This document shows, one piece after another, positions 13,301 to 25,343 of a DNA stretch of 64,000 nucleotides. A program made the position numbers and the translations under genes. This DNA is from Deuterostichococcus epilithicus. Lineage: Eukaryota > Chlorophyta > Trebouxiophyceae > Prasiolales > Stichococcaceae. The stretch's first letter is position 1; each line of letters opens with the position of its first letter. The stretch lies in NCBI GenBank assembly GCA_033439295.1, contig JAVTLE010000003.1, positions 682,001 through 746,000 of the forward strand. The letters run 5' to 3'. The notes beneath the pieces are model-generated. The model was given only the letters and a program-made list of their open reading frames with translations, did not search any database and had not been told where the DNA came from.

Positions 13301-14016
13301 CGGACGCACCCGCGCAGCTTGTTCCAGAAGAGAGACCTCACGACCTCGTCTCGTCGCACATTCAGGTGGCAGAGCCGCTCCCCGCTGACTGCGGTCATTC
13401 AGGTGCATGGGATATACCAGCAGGCCCTCGTTCCGCACAGGCAACATGCTGCCAAGCACAGGGGCAGCACCAGCGGCAGCCGCAGCCCACCTCGGTCAAA
13501 TGCGCAGCACGTGCCGCTGTGGCAGAGAACCATGAACATGCCGCCTGCCGCGATGATCTCGCTGACCTTTGACCGCCGGGACTGCAGCGGCAGCTCCGTC
13601 AGCCGCTGCGTGTCGAGACTGTCATACTCGCCCTGCGGCGCATGACGACCGTGTCTGAGATGTCTTGCGGGCTGATGCAGCTGGCCAGGACAGCAGCTCG
13701 GTAACCTGTGCGGCAGGTGTGCACCACGCTCCGTTGACTGAATCGACTGGTGGACGTGGCGCACCTGCAGCCGCATGTGCCGGAAGGCCTCCGCGGCATC
13801 TCGCCTGCGCGCTTGCCGTCCCGCCAAACCGCCGCAGCAGCCCAGCTGTCGCTTTAGCAGTTTGGCCGCGAGGTTTGAGGGATCCTCTCCAATGCGGTTC
13901 CGTTTACACGCAGCCTGTACTCTCCGTGACCCTGCGCAGACAGCAAGGTTCTTAGACTCAAAGGGCTCACCGACAACGACATGATGACCACCCCCAGTAC
14001 AGACAGTGAGGTCCAT
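10394..14016 (-). CDS. WD40-like beta-propeller protein of a plant/algal conserved family
   Basis: The ATG at 14016-14014 opens MDLTVCTGGGHH. Exons then read, towards lower coordinates: VVHTCRTGYRAAVLASCI (~13720), the GEYDSLDTQRLTELPLQ exon (~13640-13490), CHLNVRRDEVVRSLFWNK (~13360), LITVSVHLADSCSSLNCR (~13110), WPGFVEFDDVNCKVLTYN (~12840), VYDLEGYRKLYCLD (~12600) and ISPGILLMVMQRE (~12400). They continue with HKPEFIELFNNALVVKQ (~11930), FIFLYERNLFLSLL (~11450), VFEDHTLLRPDSHVSNVY (~11170), GSINVSCLLTGRCIAKV (~10790) and the C-terminal EEHGEIYTGNAEGLVHRW (~10420), with the stop at 10396-10394. From memory this order matches an uncharacterised plant transducin/WD40-like family. No catalytic motif is visible, so a protein-interaction role is inferred only. 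Further upstream coding exons cannot be excluded. Confidence 0.8.
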
Positions 14017-14658
14017 ATATCTGCGCTGCCAGGGTACCTGTTGCGGACTGTGGGCTGACGCTGGGGAGGCCCGAAGGCACCTCAGCCTCCAGCATATTTG
14101 CCGAAATCTGCCTTTGACCTCTCAGCTCATGTTCACTACCAGCAAAACACGACTTCAGCGGCTTGGGGTTGCTCACGATTTTCCGTTGAAATTCGTCCGC
14201 ACTGGCGTGTGCTCAGATCTGCTGCCAACTTGTCAGAGTGTCGAGAATGCGCTATGTTTGTGATATCCGACACCAGGTTTGGCTCATCTGGTCTCGAAAT
14301 CGCGAGGCTTTGCAATTCCCATCCGTGTTGTGGACTGCAGACCACCTAGGCAAGCTAGGGTGCCGCAGCTAGCGTATTATGTAAATGTACAGCAATTCTG
14401 CTGCAGCGAGGTTGTGGCTTGTTGCAGGTGGATGTGTGAAAGGGAACGAGAACAGAGCGTTTCGGAGCGACAGCTCAGCGCTGATTGTATATGTTACCGC
14501 CCAGCAACTCCAAGACAAGGGCAATGCAGTTGACGAGCAATCAAAACTTCCGCAACTGCTCATGTCCGATGTCAACCTCTGTGACATGGTCTGCACAACA
14601 AACAGTATAAGCTTGCTAGAATACACGCAAAGAATACATGCGACACTCATGACTCTGT
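14017..14658. other. Intergenic / leader region between two minus-strand genes
   Basis: This region lies upstream of the WD40-like start and downstream of the membrane-protein gene. A possible spliced leader or extra exon (LEAEVPSGLPSVSPQSA, about 14105-14040 on the minus strand) sits between an AG and a GTACC donor. I could not decide whether it is coding. The rest is AT-richer than the genes and shows nothing recognisable. Confidence 0.45.
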
Positions 14659-17252
14659 TCAACGATAGTTCTGGTTGCCCCGCTCTGTGCCTCCCACCGC
14701 GCCCAGTCCTATCAAGCTGATGGACCGCCGCCCCTGCGGATCGACGACGACTCTTGCGCGTGTGGCGTTCTGCAGAATCACGCTGTCGCGCTGCAGTCCA
14801 GCACCGCGGTTCCACACCAGCTGTCTCGTCTGCCCGGTCGAGTGAATGTGCTCCCCTGCACAGTGACAACACCATGCTATCAGCAGCCACCGTTTACTAC
14901 AACCAAACGTGTGAGGGCACGCAGGGCACAAGCTAGCGCCGCCTGCGAGACTTCAAAGTGGCATCGTCCATTCTGTCAGAGCACAGTGTACGCTTCCGTC
15001 ATGCTGCATGCGATTCAGCGCAACACAGGCCATGTGGCTAACGGCAGCCCACCGAGCTGCAGACTGACGCTGCTGCGGCCGAGCCGCGGCTCCTGTCGTG
15101 GCGCCTCGACGTCGCCCTGCCCCACCGTCACGGTCTCCGGCCTGTCGCGGCGGCGCAAGCGGAAACAATCGACCATGCTGCTCCAGCGTGGCAGGCGCAC
15201 TGAGGCAACCTGCTGCCGCAACTGCGTGAAGAAGGGCGGGTGCACGCCGTGCTGCCATCGGACAACTCCCGCGCGGACCTGGCAGGCGCAACAACGAGAG
15301 TGTGAGCTCCCAGGGGCCAGCCGATGATGCGGAGTAGAGGGCAGCTCCATGCCCACCCGAGCGACAGTGGGAGGCAGGGGGACCGTCAGACACAGCCTCT
15401 GCCCAACTGCGCCGTCGCAGGACCCTGCATCAATGCCGCTATTGACGGATTGCAGCCGCACTGCAGCGCGATGGTGCAAACATGAACCTGCAAACGGCGC
15501 GTACCTGAAAGCCAAGCACCAGCACTATGAGGCGCAGCACGATAACGGGGCTCAGCACCGACGCCGTGCCCAGCACGAAGACGATGAACATGCCCATGAG
15601 CGCGGACGACAGCATGTCCGGCCGTTGCAGCAGCGCGCCCATGTAAGCAAACGCGGTCACCGCCAGCGTCACCGCCTGTGCAGACGCCACACGCTTCGCA
15701 TCGGCAGGGTGGGTGGAGTGAAATTGTTCTTGTGGCCGTTTTCGGTCTGCTTGACAAAATGGTAAGGTTCTGACATTTCGATTGAACACAGCCGACTGAG
15801 CAAAGTGGCTTCAAAACTCGACCATGTCAGCGATGCACTCCGCCTCAGCGTTGGAGAATGCGAAAGCAAAGTCGCGGATCCAGTTGTGTCGCAGCGCACT
15901 GCTGCCCCAGGCTGACGAGCCTGCGGAGGACGGCTGGCACCATCAGCAAAATTTACATGGCTACTGCTGCTGGTCACTGCCGGCCACAACAGCAGTGCAG
16001 CACTGACGTTCAAGGTGTGTTACGAAGCAGTCCGCAACATGAAGCGCTGCAAAGCTTATATTCGAGATTTTCAAACGGCACATCATGTCGAATCATTCAG
16101 CTGGCCAGCTTGTAACGAGGACCCTACAGCATGTTTGCGGCGCAGCAGCAGACTCACTTCCGTTGTCGGCAAATTGCCTCGGCGCAGTGGCGCACAGGAT
16201 GAGCAGGACGGTGTAGAAAATAAATTGTCCAACCATCAGCCACAGCCACAAAGTCCGCCGCCGTGCAAACGCGCGGTGTTCCGAGCCCTGCAGCAATGAC
16301 GATTTGTACGCTTTGTGCAAGCATGGGCAGAGCAGCACGCGCCTTGCGCATACCTGCACCATCGGCAGACCTGGCGCTGGCTGGTTCAAGCCACACCTGC
16401 AGCGCGATGACCGTGGTGCGTCGCTGATCTTCCACTGCAGACACCGCGCCCTGCAGCAAGTGGCAGTCGCTGCATCAGCACATCAGGGAGCTGGCGGGCG
16501 CAGCGTTGCAGCGGTTGGCAAGCAGGAGCACCCGCGTCTGGAGCTGCAGCCAATGCCTGAGATTGGTGACAAGGAAAGCCATGCCCGTACACTCCATACA
16601 AGATTCATGCTCTACGTGTTGCGCCCAACCTGCGCACGCCGCTGCTCCGACAATTGAGTCGCCGCAGCCGCCTTGAGCTCCTGCAGGCGCTCGATATGGA
16701 TCCCGACATCGATCGCGCCATCTGGCTGCCGCACTATGAAATGCGTGTTGCAGACGGTCAGCTCGCCCGCCGTGGTGTCGCCCACGGCCGCGCTGACAGG
16801 CTGTTGCGGCGCAGCCGCGCTGGCTGCTGCAGTGCCTGATGCCACCGCCGGCTGCGGCGGGGAGCTCGCATTGAACCCCGCCCATTCCGGTCCTAGCACC
16901 ACCCTGCATGAGGTTCAGCTGCTGATGAGGTAGCAAGGATCTCTCACCACCCTTTTGACCATTATAAATGGTGCGGCAGCGCCGGAGATGGCGCAGAAAC
17001 TCACTCTGTATACGTGATGACCCGGTCATCAGTCTCGGGACTGCCGCCTGAAGACGGCACAGCGTCGCCCTCTTGACGACCAGCTTCACCGTCAGGCGAC
17101 AGAGCTGCATGGCTGGGTGCACCGGCTGAATCTACAGGAGGTGTCCCGCTGTCAATCCTGCTGTCCGGCGAAGGGGGTGCGCTGTCTGCCGCCTGCAAAG
17201 TCGTCGAAACATCGTTGCCGGCGGGAAGACCATCTTGTAGCTGCCTTGCCAT
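14659..17252 (-). CDS. Multipass membrane protein, family not recognised
   Basis: The chosen start (17252) opens MARQLQDGLPAGND, a Ser/Pro/Asp-rich soluble N-terminus ending DDRVITYTE. It splices in frame to VLGPEWAGFNASSPPQP (~16900) and HFIVRQPDGAIDVGIHIERL (~16720). Membrane segments follow: LWLWLMVGQFIFYTVLLIL (~16240), a segment around AQAVTLAVTAFAYMGALL (~15690) and MGMFIVFVLGTASVLSPVIV (~15590). A basic soluble exon (FFTQLRQQVASVRLP, ~15230) and a last exon (QLVWNRGAGLQRDSVILQ, ~14810) lead to the stop at 14659. The model therefore has about three or four transmembrane helices flanked by hydrophilic ends. No family signature was recognised, and exon edges between 16660 and 16150 are uncertain. 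Confidence 0.5.
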
Positions 17253-17792
17253 GCGAGCGCTGGAGTGAAGCTCCGTGTGCCTTGCCGAAGCGGTCAACAG
17301 CGCACCGGATGCCGAGCGTGCATATTGGCGTCTTTCAGGTGCGCTTGAATGACAACCTTGCCATGGACAACGCACAGGAAACACGTAAAGCGCTGCCCGG
17401 CTAGCGTCGGAACCGCGGGATGCTCGGACGCTACGTCACTGCTGAGCTGGCAGCTCTCGACATGCAGACAAGCAAGGATATAATTGTTGACAAAGCTGTT
17501 CCTGGCCACAGCACTTACATACTCAGCTACTGATAACGGTACTCACTGGCTTGCGTGTTTGCGCGGCAGTATTTGAATATCTGTTGAGCATCCTCAACTT
17601 CACATGTCCATGCGACATGAGCAGCTTGCAGGCCCCCGACGGTGTGCACACTGCGGCAGACATTCCGCTCGAATGGGATCAGCCCTTAAAGGTGGGCAGA
17701 TGCCTCGTCACCACCGTCTACCTCGATTCTAAACGGCCGCGGTGAGCCGCTGGATCGCCGATTGATGCTGTGCCTGTACCAGACACATACAA
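17253..17792. promoter_or_regulatory. Divergent promoter region (membrane protein / TGS1)
   Basis: The minus-strand membrane-protein gene starts at 17252 and TGS1 runs the other way from about 17793, so the promoters of both must lie in this stretch. A short plus-strand frame starting at the ATG at 17617 (MSSLQAPDGVHTAADIPL) ends at a GTGGGC donor-like site and may be a 5' TGS1 exon. Its phase does not join the next exon cleanly, so it was left out of the model. Confidence 0.4.
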
Positions 17793-19976
17793 ATGCCCCT
17801 GCAGCTTTTCGAAACTCTTTGTGGACCTGTAACGTCGTGCTGCGCCCGTAGCGGGCGCATCAGGCACCGCGCTATCAAGGTGGTGGAGGCTGAGACAGGC
17901 GACGCTGCGGAAGTCGACCCCGCTGATCTGCAGCAGCTGGTGGCCCTTGGACTGCCCACCAGCTTCTCTTCGTCCCAGGTGAGGTGGCTGCGGCCTGAGC
18001 GGTGAGTGCATGCCGGTTACCTCATGGTGTGTGGCCAAGACGCTGATCGCCAGCACCGTGGCACTGACATGCGGCCCGATGGTCCACACAGCTTGTCGTG
18101 TTGTGTGCAGCACCAGCCGCCGACAGAGCTGCGACAACAACTGCCGCCGCCGCAGCATCCGCAGCCGCAGCAGCATCTGGCTGCCCGTGCAAACAGCGGC
18201 GGCTGGACAGGCGGCGTGCGGTCAGACGGCAGCTCTCAGTGGCTGCAAGCCATTGATGCCGCCACAGGGCGGCCGTACTACTTTCAGGCGGGCACACGGC
18301 TTGCGCAGTGGGACGCACCTCCGAAAGGCACCATCTGCCTGCCAGCACCCTTCGCCTGGAGAGCCCAGGTCCACGAGCTGCGGCCCGGACCGCCGCCGCC
18401 AGCAGCGGCTGCAGTGGCAGCAGCTGAAGCGCTGCCTTCTGGGCTGCCGCCTGCAGCTGTCGTGGCGTCAGCGGCTGGCGGCCGGTCCGACACGGCGTCC
18501 GAGCAGGATGGCGGATCGGGTCCAGGCGCGGATGCTGCCCAACCGCATGGTGATGCTGCTGGCGGCACAATTGGCGGCGGCGCTGAGGGGGAGTGGCTGC
18601 GGGGGCCGCTGCCGCGGAAGCTGTGGAAGTACTGGATGCAGCGCTACACGCTATTCGCGCTCTTTGACGACGGCATCCTGTTGGACGAGGAGGGCTGGTT
18701 CTCCGTCACGCCCGAGGCCATCGCTAGGTAAGCGGCCAGAATGTGCGAGCTGCTGGCTCTGGGCTGAGAGAACATCAATCAGTTCATCAAAGCAGCATCG
18801 CGGCCCGGCCGGTACACAGTAGGCTGAGTGTGCTGTCTGGCTGTTGTGACGCCCACCACTCCGCATGCACTGCTGCCTCCACAGCAGGTGCGATGCCTGC
18901 CCGTCTTCCCTGTCACTGTGTCGGTCAAAATGTGCAGGCACCATGCGGAGCGCTGCGCCTGCGCCGCGGTGCTGGACCCCTTTGCCGGCGTCGGGGGCAA
19001 CGTGATCCAGTTCGCTGCCACCTGCGGCCGCGTCATTGCGGGGGAGCTGTCGCCGGACCGCGCTAGCCTGATACGCCACAACGCTGGCGTGTATGGCGTT
19101 GCGGAATGCGTTGAGGTCCGATGCGCCGACTTCTGGGACGTCACCGGCCGCGTGCAGGTGAGCGGCCCAGCGGTGCTAGGCAGTATGATGAAGATTGCTG
19201 CAGCGCTGAAGGTTGCCCAGCACACTACCCATGTTGTGAGATATCAGCGCTGCACGGCTCTGACTCTGGACGCTGCAAGATGCGCATGTGCGGCAGCACG
19301 GCCGTGGCCCGCTTCACGCTGCCCCTTTCTGTCTGCTCTGGTATCCGTTCACCCTGCATCAACACCGACCATCACCCATGCACCCGAGAACCGATGAGGA
19401 GGCGTCATCCTCGACGTCTCCAATTGGCCGCAGGCGGACGTCGTGTTCCTGTCGCCGCCATGGGGCGGCCCGCAGTACCTGGCGCGACACGCCTTTTCCG
19501 TTGCACCACAGCTGGGCAGCCTGGGCGCTTCCCTGGCGCAGCTGCTCGCGGCGTCGCGGCGGGTGCTGCAGCGGGGTTGCAGCAGCGGCGGCGGCAGCAG
19601 CGGCGGTGACAAGGATGCAGTCGGCGGTGCCAGCAGCGCACCCGTGGATTCATTGGCGGGCGGCCGCTGCGGCATTGCAGACGCTGGATATCAGCGCAGC
19701 GCCAGCAGCAGCGCGCGCGCTGCCAGCGGCAATCCTTCAGGCACGTCCACCTTTGGTGGCGCGCCAGATGGCGACGGCGGTCCTGCGCCTGAAAGCTTAG
19801 AGCCAGCCAGCCCGCAGCGGCGCGGCCGCAGGGGTGTGGTAGCCTTCCTGCCGAAGAACACCGACCTGGGGCAGCTGTCGGAGCTGGTGCCAGAGGGCGT
19901 GACTCTCGAGGTGGAGCGGAACATCCTGGACGGCTTCTTCAAGGGCATCACCGCCTACTTCTGGGAGGATGCCTGA
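17793..19976 (+). CDS. TGS1: Trimethylguanosine synthase (TGS1) with WW domain
   Basis: TGS1 converts the m7G cap of snRNAs and snoRNAs to 2,2,7-trimethylguanosine using S-adenosylmethionine. The N-terminal exon holds LVALGLPTSF, typical of plant TGS1. A WW domain (WLQAIDAATGRPYYFQ, then LAQWDAP) lies at 18239-18325. The pre-catalytic element KYWMQRYTLFALFDDGI (~18628) and EEGWFSVTPEAIA lead into the methyltransferase fold. Motif I is VLDPFAGVGGNVIQFA (~18970) and motif IV is the diagnostic SPPWGGP (~19450). The protein ends GITAYFWEDA at 19976. Between motif IV and the last strands there is a Gly/Ser/Ala-rich insertion of roughly 80-90 residues (about 19570-19830) that I do not know from other TGS1 proteins. 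The start at 17793 is the least certain part. Confidence 0.88.
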
Positions 19977-20268
19977 TTGTGGAGGACACCTATTGGAGTT
20001 CCCTTGACGTGCTTTCTTGAAGATGGAGGTCTTTTTGTTGCGCTGCGAAGTCAGAAGGCATGTGAAGCATGGTGGCACGGTTCACCATTTGGCCAACAAC
20101 ACGACGGATTTACACACAGTTCCACAGATTCACACAGCTCTCCTCACCCTGAGACATCAACGGTCACTGCATACCCTGGTCGACATTGCCTTAATGACAG
20201 CGCGTCACTGTGGCTTCACAACCAGGAACGCCTGTCATTTCCTGAAAACTACCAAGAGGCCGCAGTGG

Positions 20269-21255
20269 CTACGGTGTGCCGTCTCCGCAGACGTCAACGT
20301 CCACGTTTCCGCCTTCCACCCGCATGCCGGTTGTCTGTGGCCGCCGCAGCCGCTTGCGTTGCACCTGTCACACAACAGCAACTGTCAATCTGACTGTCCC
20401 CATGCCGAGGTGCACATACCTCGGCTAACGCATGAGCGTCTCTTCATGCTTCGCCTGATCGAGGTGTCGGATGAATCCAAGCAGAGAACGAGCATCCAGG
20501 CTTACCTCGAGGGTGTGCTTGGCGTTTGCCACAGGCTTGCCGCCTGCCGTGGGCTGAAAGCTGGACTCTGCCAGAAACTGCTCCGCCACGTCGCCGTCGG
20601 CATCCTGCTGCAGCCGAGCCTTGTACCACCTCAGGCCCTGCAGTAACGCCCAAACTGTAAGTTTGCTTGCTATCCTGACGGCTTTCAGCCCCTGGCAGCG
20701 ATGGGGAGGGAGCTCCGGTGCAGGGCTCCTTTTGGCACAGTGTAGCCATTGGAATTGTCAGTCCGCAGGGTGTGCAGAGGGCCGGCCTTCTGCCGGTGCA
20801 AGTCGATGTCAGCATTCCTTGAGCCATGCTGAAACCGACCTGGACGCCTCCCGAAGTGCCGGCGTCGACATCCTGTATAATGCCCGGGCCGCGCGGCAGG
20901 GCCGCTGTGGTCGGCAGCTCGTCGACCGGCGGCACGGTACCGCCAGATGGTCGGCTCCGCCGCCGCTGCTGTCGCTGCTGTTGCTGCTGATGCTGCTGCG
21001 CTGGTGACCCGCGCCGGGCTGCCGGCTGCTCAGCTGGCCGCGGCGCTCTTCCCTCTGCATTGGACGTAGCAGGGCCGCCGGCTGCCTGCTGACCGTCAAC
21101 AGACAGATCCTGCAGAAAGGCGCAGAGACTGTCCGCCGCAATGGTGTCTGGAACCTCTTGATGCACCCGCAAGTGGTGCGGCACCATTCTGCGGACATGT
21201 CGCATGGCCGTACCTCTCCGTAAATGTAGTCTTTGACCTTCCTGAAGAAGTCCAT
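20269..21255 (-). CDS. Unrecognised protein with Gln-rich linker
   Basis: The first exon opens MDFFRKVKDYIYGE at 21255 and ends at a GTACGG donor. The following segment reads VHQEVPDTIAADSLCAFLQD (~21170) and runs into a Gln/Arg/Ser-rich low-complexity stretch (~21010-20940). A further exon carries GLRWYKARLQQDADGDVAEQ (~20640-20500). A last exon (RKRLRRPQTTGMRVEGGN) reaches the stop at 20269. Frames of exons two to four are supported by splice sites; the junction after exon one is not resolved. No known family was recognised. It is convergent with TGS1, with about 290 bp between the stops. Confidence 0.45.
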
Positions 21256-21885
21256 CACCGCATGCGCCGCGAAAAGCTAATGGCGCAAGCGGCGGGTGCG
21301 TGGGTCACTTTGGACACTGTCCAGCCCTGTGTGCGACCAGGCCAAGATGAGCGGGATCCGCCTGCAGGACTCAACAGGCGCTTCGTCTATGGATCGTGAT
21401 TGTGCGTGCGTTCTGGCGGACCCGGTAAGCAAGGCCTTGTCGAGTATGGCAGTGCCGGAACAGGTACCGCTTGCTGGCCGTTGAGAAGTGAACCGATATG
21501 TGAGCGAACTGCAAAGTGCCTGGGAGCACGCGGCTCGCAATCTTGTAACCGGTTCCCGAGTTGCGAACGCCTTGCAACCAATGACCGGAATCTGTGGAAT
21601 CTGCAATCTGGTGTCGGGAACTCGAAAGCCTCCTCAGTGCTCAAACTGGCTTCACAATGCTATGACTACTGCCTGCGTATTGGTTCAAAGGCTGTTCACA
21701 GAGAGATCGTTCAAAATTGCACAGTTGGATTGAAACGGACTGGCAGCCACTTGCTTTGCCAGGCGCAATCCTCTTTTCAGGCACAACTACTGGTGTTGTG
21801 TGCAGGAAGCAATCAGTAGTTGTGGATCAGGCAACCTGATATCTTGTGCAGTTTCGAGAGGAACGTCTCATCGATAATGGCGAGA
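21256..21885. promoter_or_regulatory. Divergent intergenic region
   Basis: This 630-bp stretch separates the minus-strand gene starting at 21255 from the plus-strand propeller gene. It must hold at least one promoter. I see no conserved coding frame and no distinctive motif. Confidence 0.4.
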
Positions 21886-24115
21886 TGAGCGTGGACGCTG
21901 CGGTGCTGGGCGTGGACGTCCGCCCTGTGCGCAGGACACATGCAGCGGTCGATGTGCTAAACAATCAGGACCTGCTCCTGCAGATCCTGCCCCTCCTATC
22001 CGCCAGAGACACTGCCAATGTGAGATGCACAGTCTATCATGCTCCCTTGAAATGGTGCAGCGGCACCACTGCCGGAAAACCAGGTGGCAGCTTGTGGTGA
22101 CTGCTATGCCCTCCTCAGTCTAATATGCACTGAGGCTCGCATGGTCTGGGATGTCACAGGCTGCCGCGACGTGCATATCGTTTGCACTCGCCGCGCGAGC
22201 GCTCCTCTTGCAGCGCGTTTTTGTCGTGGACTCCCAGGCGTCACAACTTTTCGAGGCCAACTTCGTGTCAGGTAGCTGGTCAGGCACGTTGTCGTGGTGC
22301 ACTCACGATTAGCGTGCAATCGCGAGCCAAGTATCAGTCCCGCAAGAATTTTGAAACTAATAAGTGGCACCTGAGAGGTCCCTTCTGCCTGATGTATATG
22401 CAGGTGAGATCTGTGCTGCGGGACCGGCGCATCGTGGCAACAAGAAGGGCAAGCGAGCAAAGAAGAGTCGCTGGCCGACGGGGGTGGCGCTGTCGCCATA
22501 CGACGGCGACATTTATATCGCCGCCTACCAGGTTTCTGTCTTGGAGCTGCGTGTGTTCAAGCAGCGTCATGGCATCCCTGTAATGTCATGCACCCGCGCA
22601 GGAGCTATTCTACACCCTGCAGAGCTACCCCTAACGTATTGACGGGTCATGGATGACTGCTTCATTCATTATCCTTTGTGCAACAGGACTTTGGCGTGCT
22701 GCGCTTTGATGGCATCAGCCTGGCATACCGCAGAATTCACTCCAGCAGCAACAAGCTCACCTCAACGCCAGAGGGCCTTACCTTTGGTTACAACAGTTTA
22801 TACTGTGCGAAGTGAGACTTGCGTCTTCCACCGAGTGCTGTAACCCCGGTCACGGCGGCGCTCGTTTGACCTCAACGCAGGGCTGCCTGTGCGCCTCTGC
22901 CGTTGCGACATGGCAGGGCCTGCTGATCTATCCCTGTGTGTGACCTTGGTCTGATCGTTTCCTTTATGATATTGCAGTGTTGACCCCGGGTCTATCCTCC
23001 GCATCCGGCTGAACGGCACGCGGCAGCAGGTGGTTATATGCCTCTGGCTGGCCGAACGTGTCAGGCAAATCCTGGCAGCACCATCTGCAGACATGCGTGC
23101 GACCGACGACGGACGACAGAGCTGCTGCCCTGCTGTTCTTGCATGGATTGCTTCCTGAGTGCCCGGCTCTGAATCCCTTCATCAATGACGCTCGGGCTGT
23201 GTCTCACACAGGTGCTGGACCTCGGTCAGCTGGTGCCCTGGCAGCTGGTGCAGGGGCCAGATAGCATGCTTTACGTCACGACCGACCAGCCGTCTTGGCG
23301 CAACGAGTCCTACGGCGACCCCGCCGGGTTGAACGACACAGGCAGCGTCCTGCGGATCTTGCTGAAGCCAGACGGTGCGGTTTGATTTTTCAAGCTCGCG
23401 AGCGAGCCAGAGAGCAAGCACAAGCTCTCCCTGGTTGCTGACTTGCTGAATACAGTCACTGGATCGTTGCATCGTTGGGCATCCTGCTGTCAGCGGAATG
23501 ACCGTCTGATTGCACGCAGGCACGATGTTGGGGGACTTTCCGTTCGTGCCACCTGGCAGCGGCCTGGTGCGTCCCAGTGGGCTGTGCTTTGACGCAGCAG
23601 GCGACTTGTTCGTGACCAGCCTCACAGACCAGGTACGTGACTCGAGAACATACAACTTTTGATGAAATGTCATGCAAAACTCGTGATATTCCAGCCGCTC
23701 ATGACACTTTGGCAAATGTGGCCACAGTCCCAATGTCTCATAAAGTGTCACACACTGCCAGCCACGACCTGAAACCCGTCAAACGTAGCGTATGGTCTAT
23801 TTCAAGAATCGCAATACACAAGCACGATAATATTGACCACTGCAGGTGCTGAAGTTTGCTGGCCCACTGCGCAACAATGCCGGCGAGTGCCTGGGCGAGT
23901 TCTTTAACACCGCCCAGTTCGGGCTGGCCCGCCCATTCGACGTCCGGTGGTGCAGCCACGGCCTGGTGGTCACGACTCATATGGCCCAGCCGACAAGGGA
24001 TCGCAAGGACCATCGCGCGGCAGTCAGCCTGTTTGACGACAAGGGCCTGCTGGTCCGCAGCCTGACGTCAGAGCGGCTCCAGCACCCGAATTGCATCGTT
24101 TGCAGGCCTTGCTGA
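21886..24115 (+). CDS. NHL/SMP-30-like beta-propeller protein
   Basis: Exons joined in frame read RVFVVDSQASQLFEANFVSG (~22214-22273), then the exon with RWPTGVALSPYDGDIYIAAY (22405-22531). They continue with FGVLRFDGISLAYRRI (~22690), VDPGSILRIRLNGTRQQ (~22980), LGQLVPWQLVQGPDSMLYV (~23220), GLVRPSGLCFDAAGDLFVT (~23560) and PFDVRWCSHGLVVTTHM (~23930), ending CIVCRPC at 24115. The repeated pattern (P.G..F/D..GDL/I.V) is that of NHL-type six-bladed propellers. No catalytic residues are assigned. The 5' exon MSVDAAVLGVDVRP (21886) is a guess; the firm model begins near 22214. The substrate or partner is unknown. Confidence 0.6.
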
Positions 24116-24140
24116 GAAGGATTTGCAACGCTCGGCTCTC

Positions 24141-25123
24141 TCAGCTGTCGAGTAGCTCCTCCATCACCTGTCGAGAAGATTCCACGCCAATAGAACTAAA
24201 CTTGCCGATGCATGCTGCCAGACTCTTGGTAGACACAACATGCCAAAACAGACAATCCTTCAACGACATGTCACATGGTAAGCAACACTGAGGCTCATGC
24301 CGCACCTTGTAGTGTGATGTCATGCCCAGAGCCGCATACTGAGGGACAGATCAAGCACATGTCAGTTTTTCCCGAGCAGCTGCCAGCAAGCACAGGCAGC
24401 AAACAGTTGAGAGATGCTGCAGGGGCGGCTGCAAGAGCCTTGCCGTGGCTTGGGCAGCGGCATTGGCAGTGTCTACATACAGTCGCACGCCAGCCGCTCC
24501 GTCCTCTCTTGCGCGCCGCTTGACATGCGCATAGAGTTGCCTGCGCATACAGTGCCCGGAGCGCACATTGTTGTTCGATGAGGATATGGCAACACTGACT
24601 GCCAACACTTGCTGCATGTCTCAGCGGCGCAGATGACGCACCTGAAGATTCCCTGTCTACGGTGCTGCTTGACCACGAAGAGCGACTGGATCCACCAGTA
24701 GTTTGCATTGCGCCAGTCAGACCATTCAAATGTGACGAGCAGCTCCGCTGCCGGGCTCCCGTCAATCTGCACCAAGACATAAAAGTCAGACTCGACTGCT
24801 GCGATCAGACTACAGAACTTATGTATCTCGCCCCATCTTTGTACTCGCCTCAACAACATAGTACTGGCCCTTCGATGCATCCGCCAGCACAGCCTCAACG
24901 CCACAGCGCACGGTGTCAGGGTCCAGCCGCAGATCTTCTATCTCCTGCAGAAAAGACAGGAAATGGTTAGCGTGTGTCCGTGTGTCTGAATCATCTCGTT
25001 GTCGTCATCAGAGCCTCGCACCAGAGCATGGTCGAGGTTGCAACGCGTCAGGAAGGCGGCATCGCCTGGTGACGCCAGCCTGATGAAGCCCGGCCCGGCA
25101 GCTTGTGCCAACCCGTTGGCCAT
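24141..25123 (-). CDS. GNAT-family N-acetyltransferase
   Basis: Five exons fit in phase. Exon 25123-25022 reads MANGLAQAAGPGFIRLASPG and ends at a GTGCGA donor. The exon with EIEDLRLDPDTVRCGVEAVL (~24956-24850) follows, then AAELLVTFEWSDWRNANYWW with VKQHRRQG (~24765-24640), the R/Q-x-x-G-x motif-A signature that binds acetyl-CoA pyrophosphate. The exon GVRLYVDTANAAAQAT (~24530-24435) is motif B. YAALGMTSHYK (~24345-24305) then joins the last exon VMEELLDS (24167-24141). The final junction is clear because the donor GTGCGG and the acceptor TCGACAG restore a typical GNAT ending. The acceptor substrate is not predictable. The start is 220 bp from the divergent RimM gene. Confidence 0.8.
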
Positions 25124-25343
25124 TCTGCACAAGCGAGTAGGGAAATTTCGAAGGAAGGAGTGATGGGTATCAGGCTGTGCTTCACGTGTCGTGCACAGTC
25201 GAAGTTCAGTTCCGGAACATGTCGGATCTTGGATTGTTCCGGCAATGTTGCAATCAGCGCACCGCTCGCGCGGTCGCGCCACGGCTCACATTTGGAAAGG
25301 CCAGACCTGTGTCTTGAGCCTTTTGCACACGGCGGACGCCGCC
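25124..25343. promoter_or_regulatory. Compact bidirectional promoter (GNAT / RimM)
   Basis: Only 220 bp separate the divergent start codons at 25123 (minus) and 25344 (plus), so both transcripts must start in this interval. A GC-rich imperfect palindrome (ACCGC-TCGC-GCGGT, 25261-25274) lies in it. No TATA-like element is obvious. Confidence 0.5.

Noticed and set aside
22865-22890. Possible echo of the propeller-gene exon near 22758 (CCTCAACGC match)
   Set aside because: Only about ten consecutive bases agree, which is too little to separate from chance in this composition.
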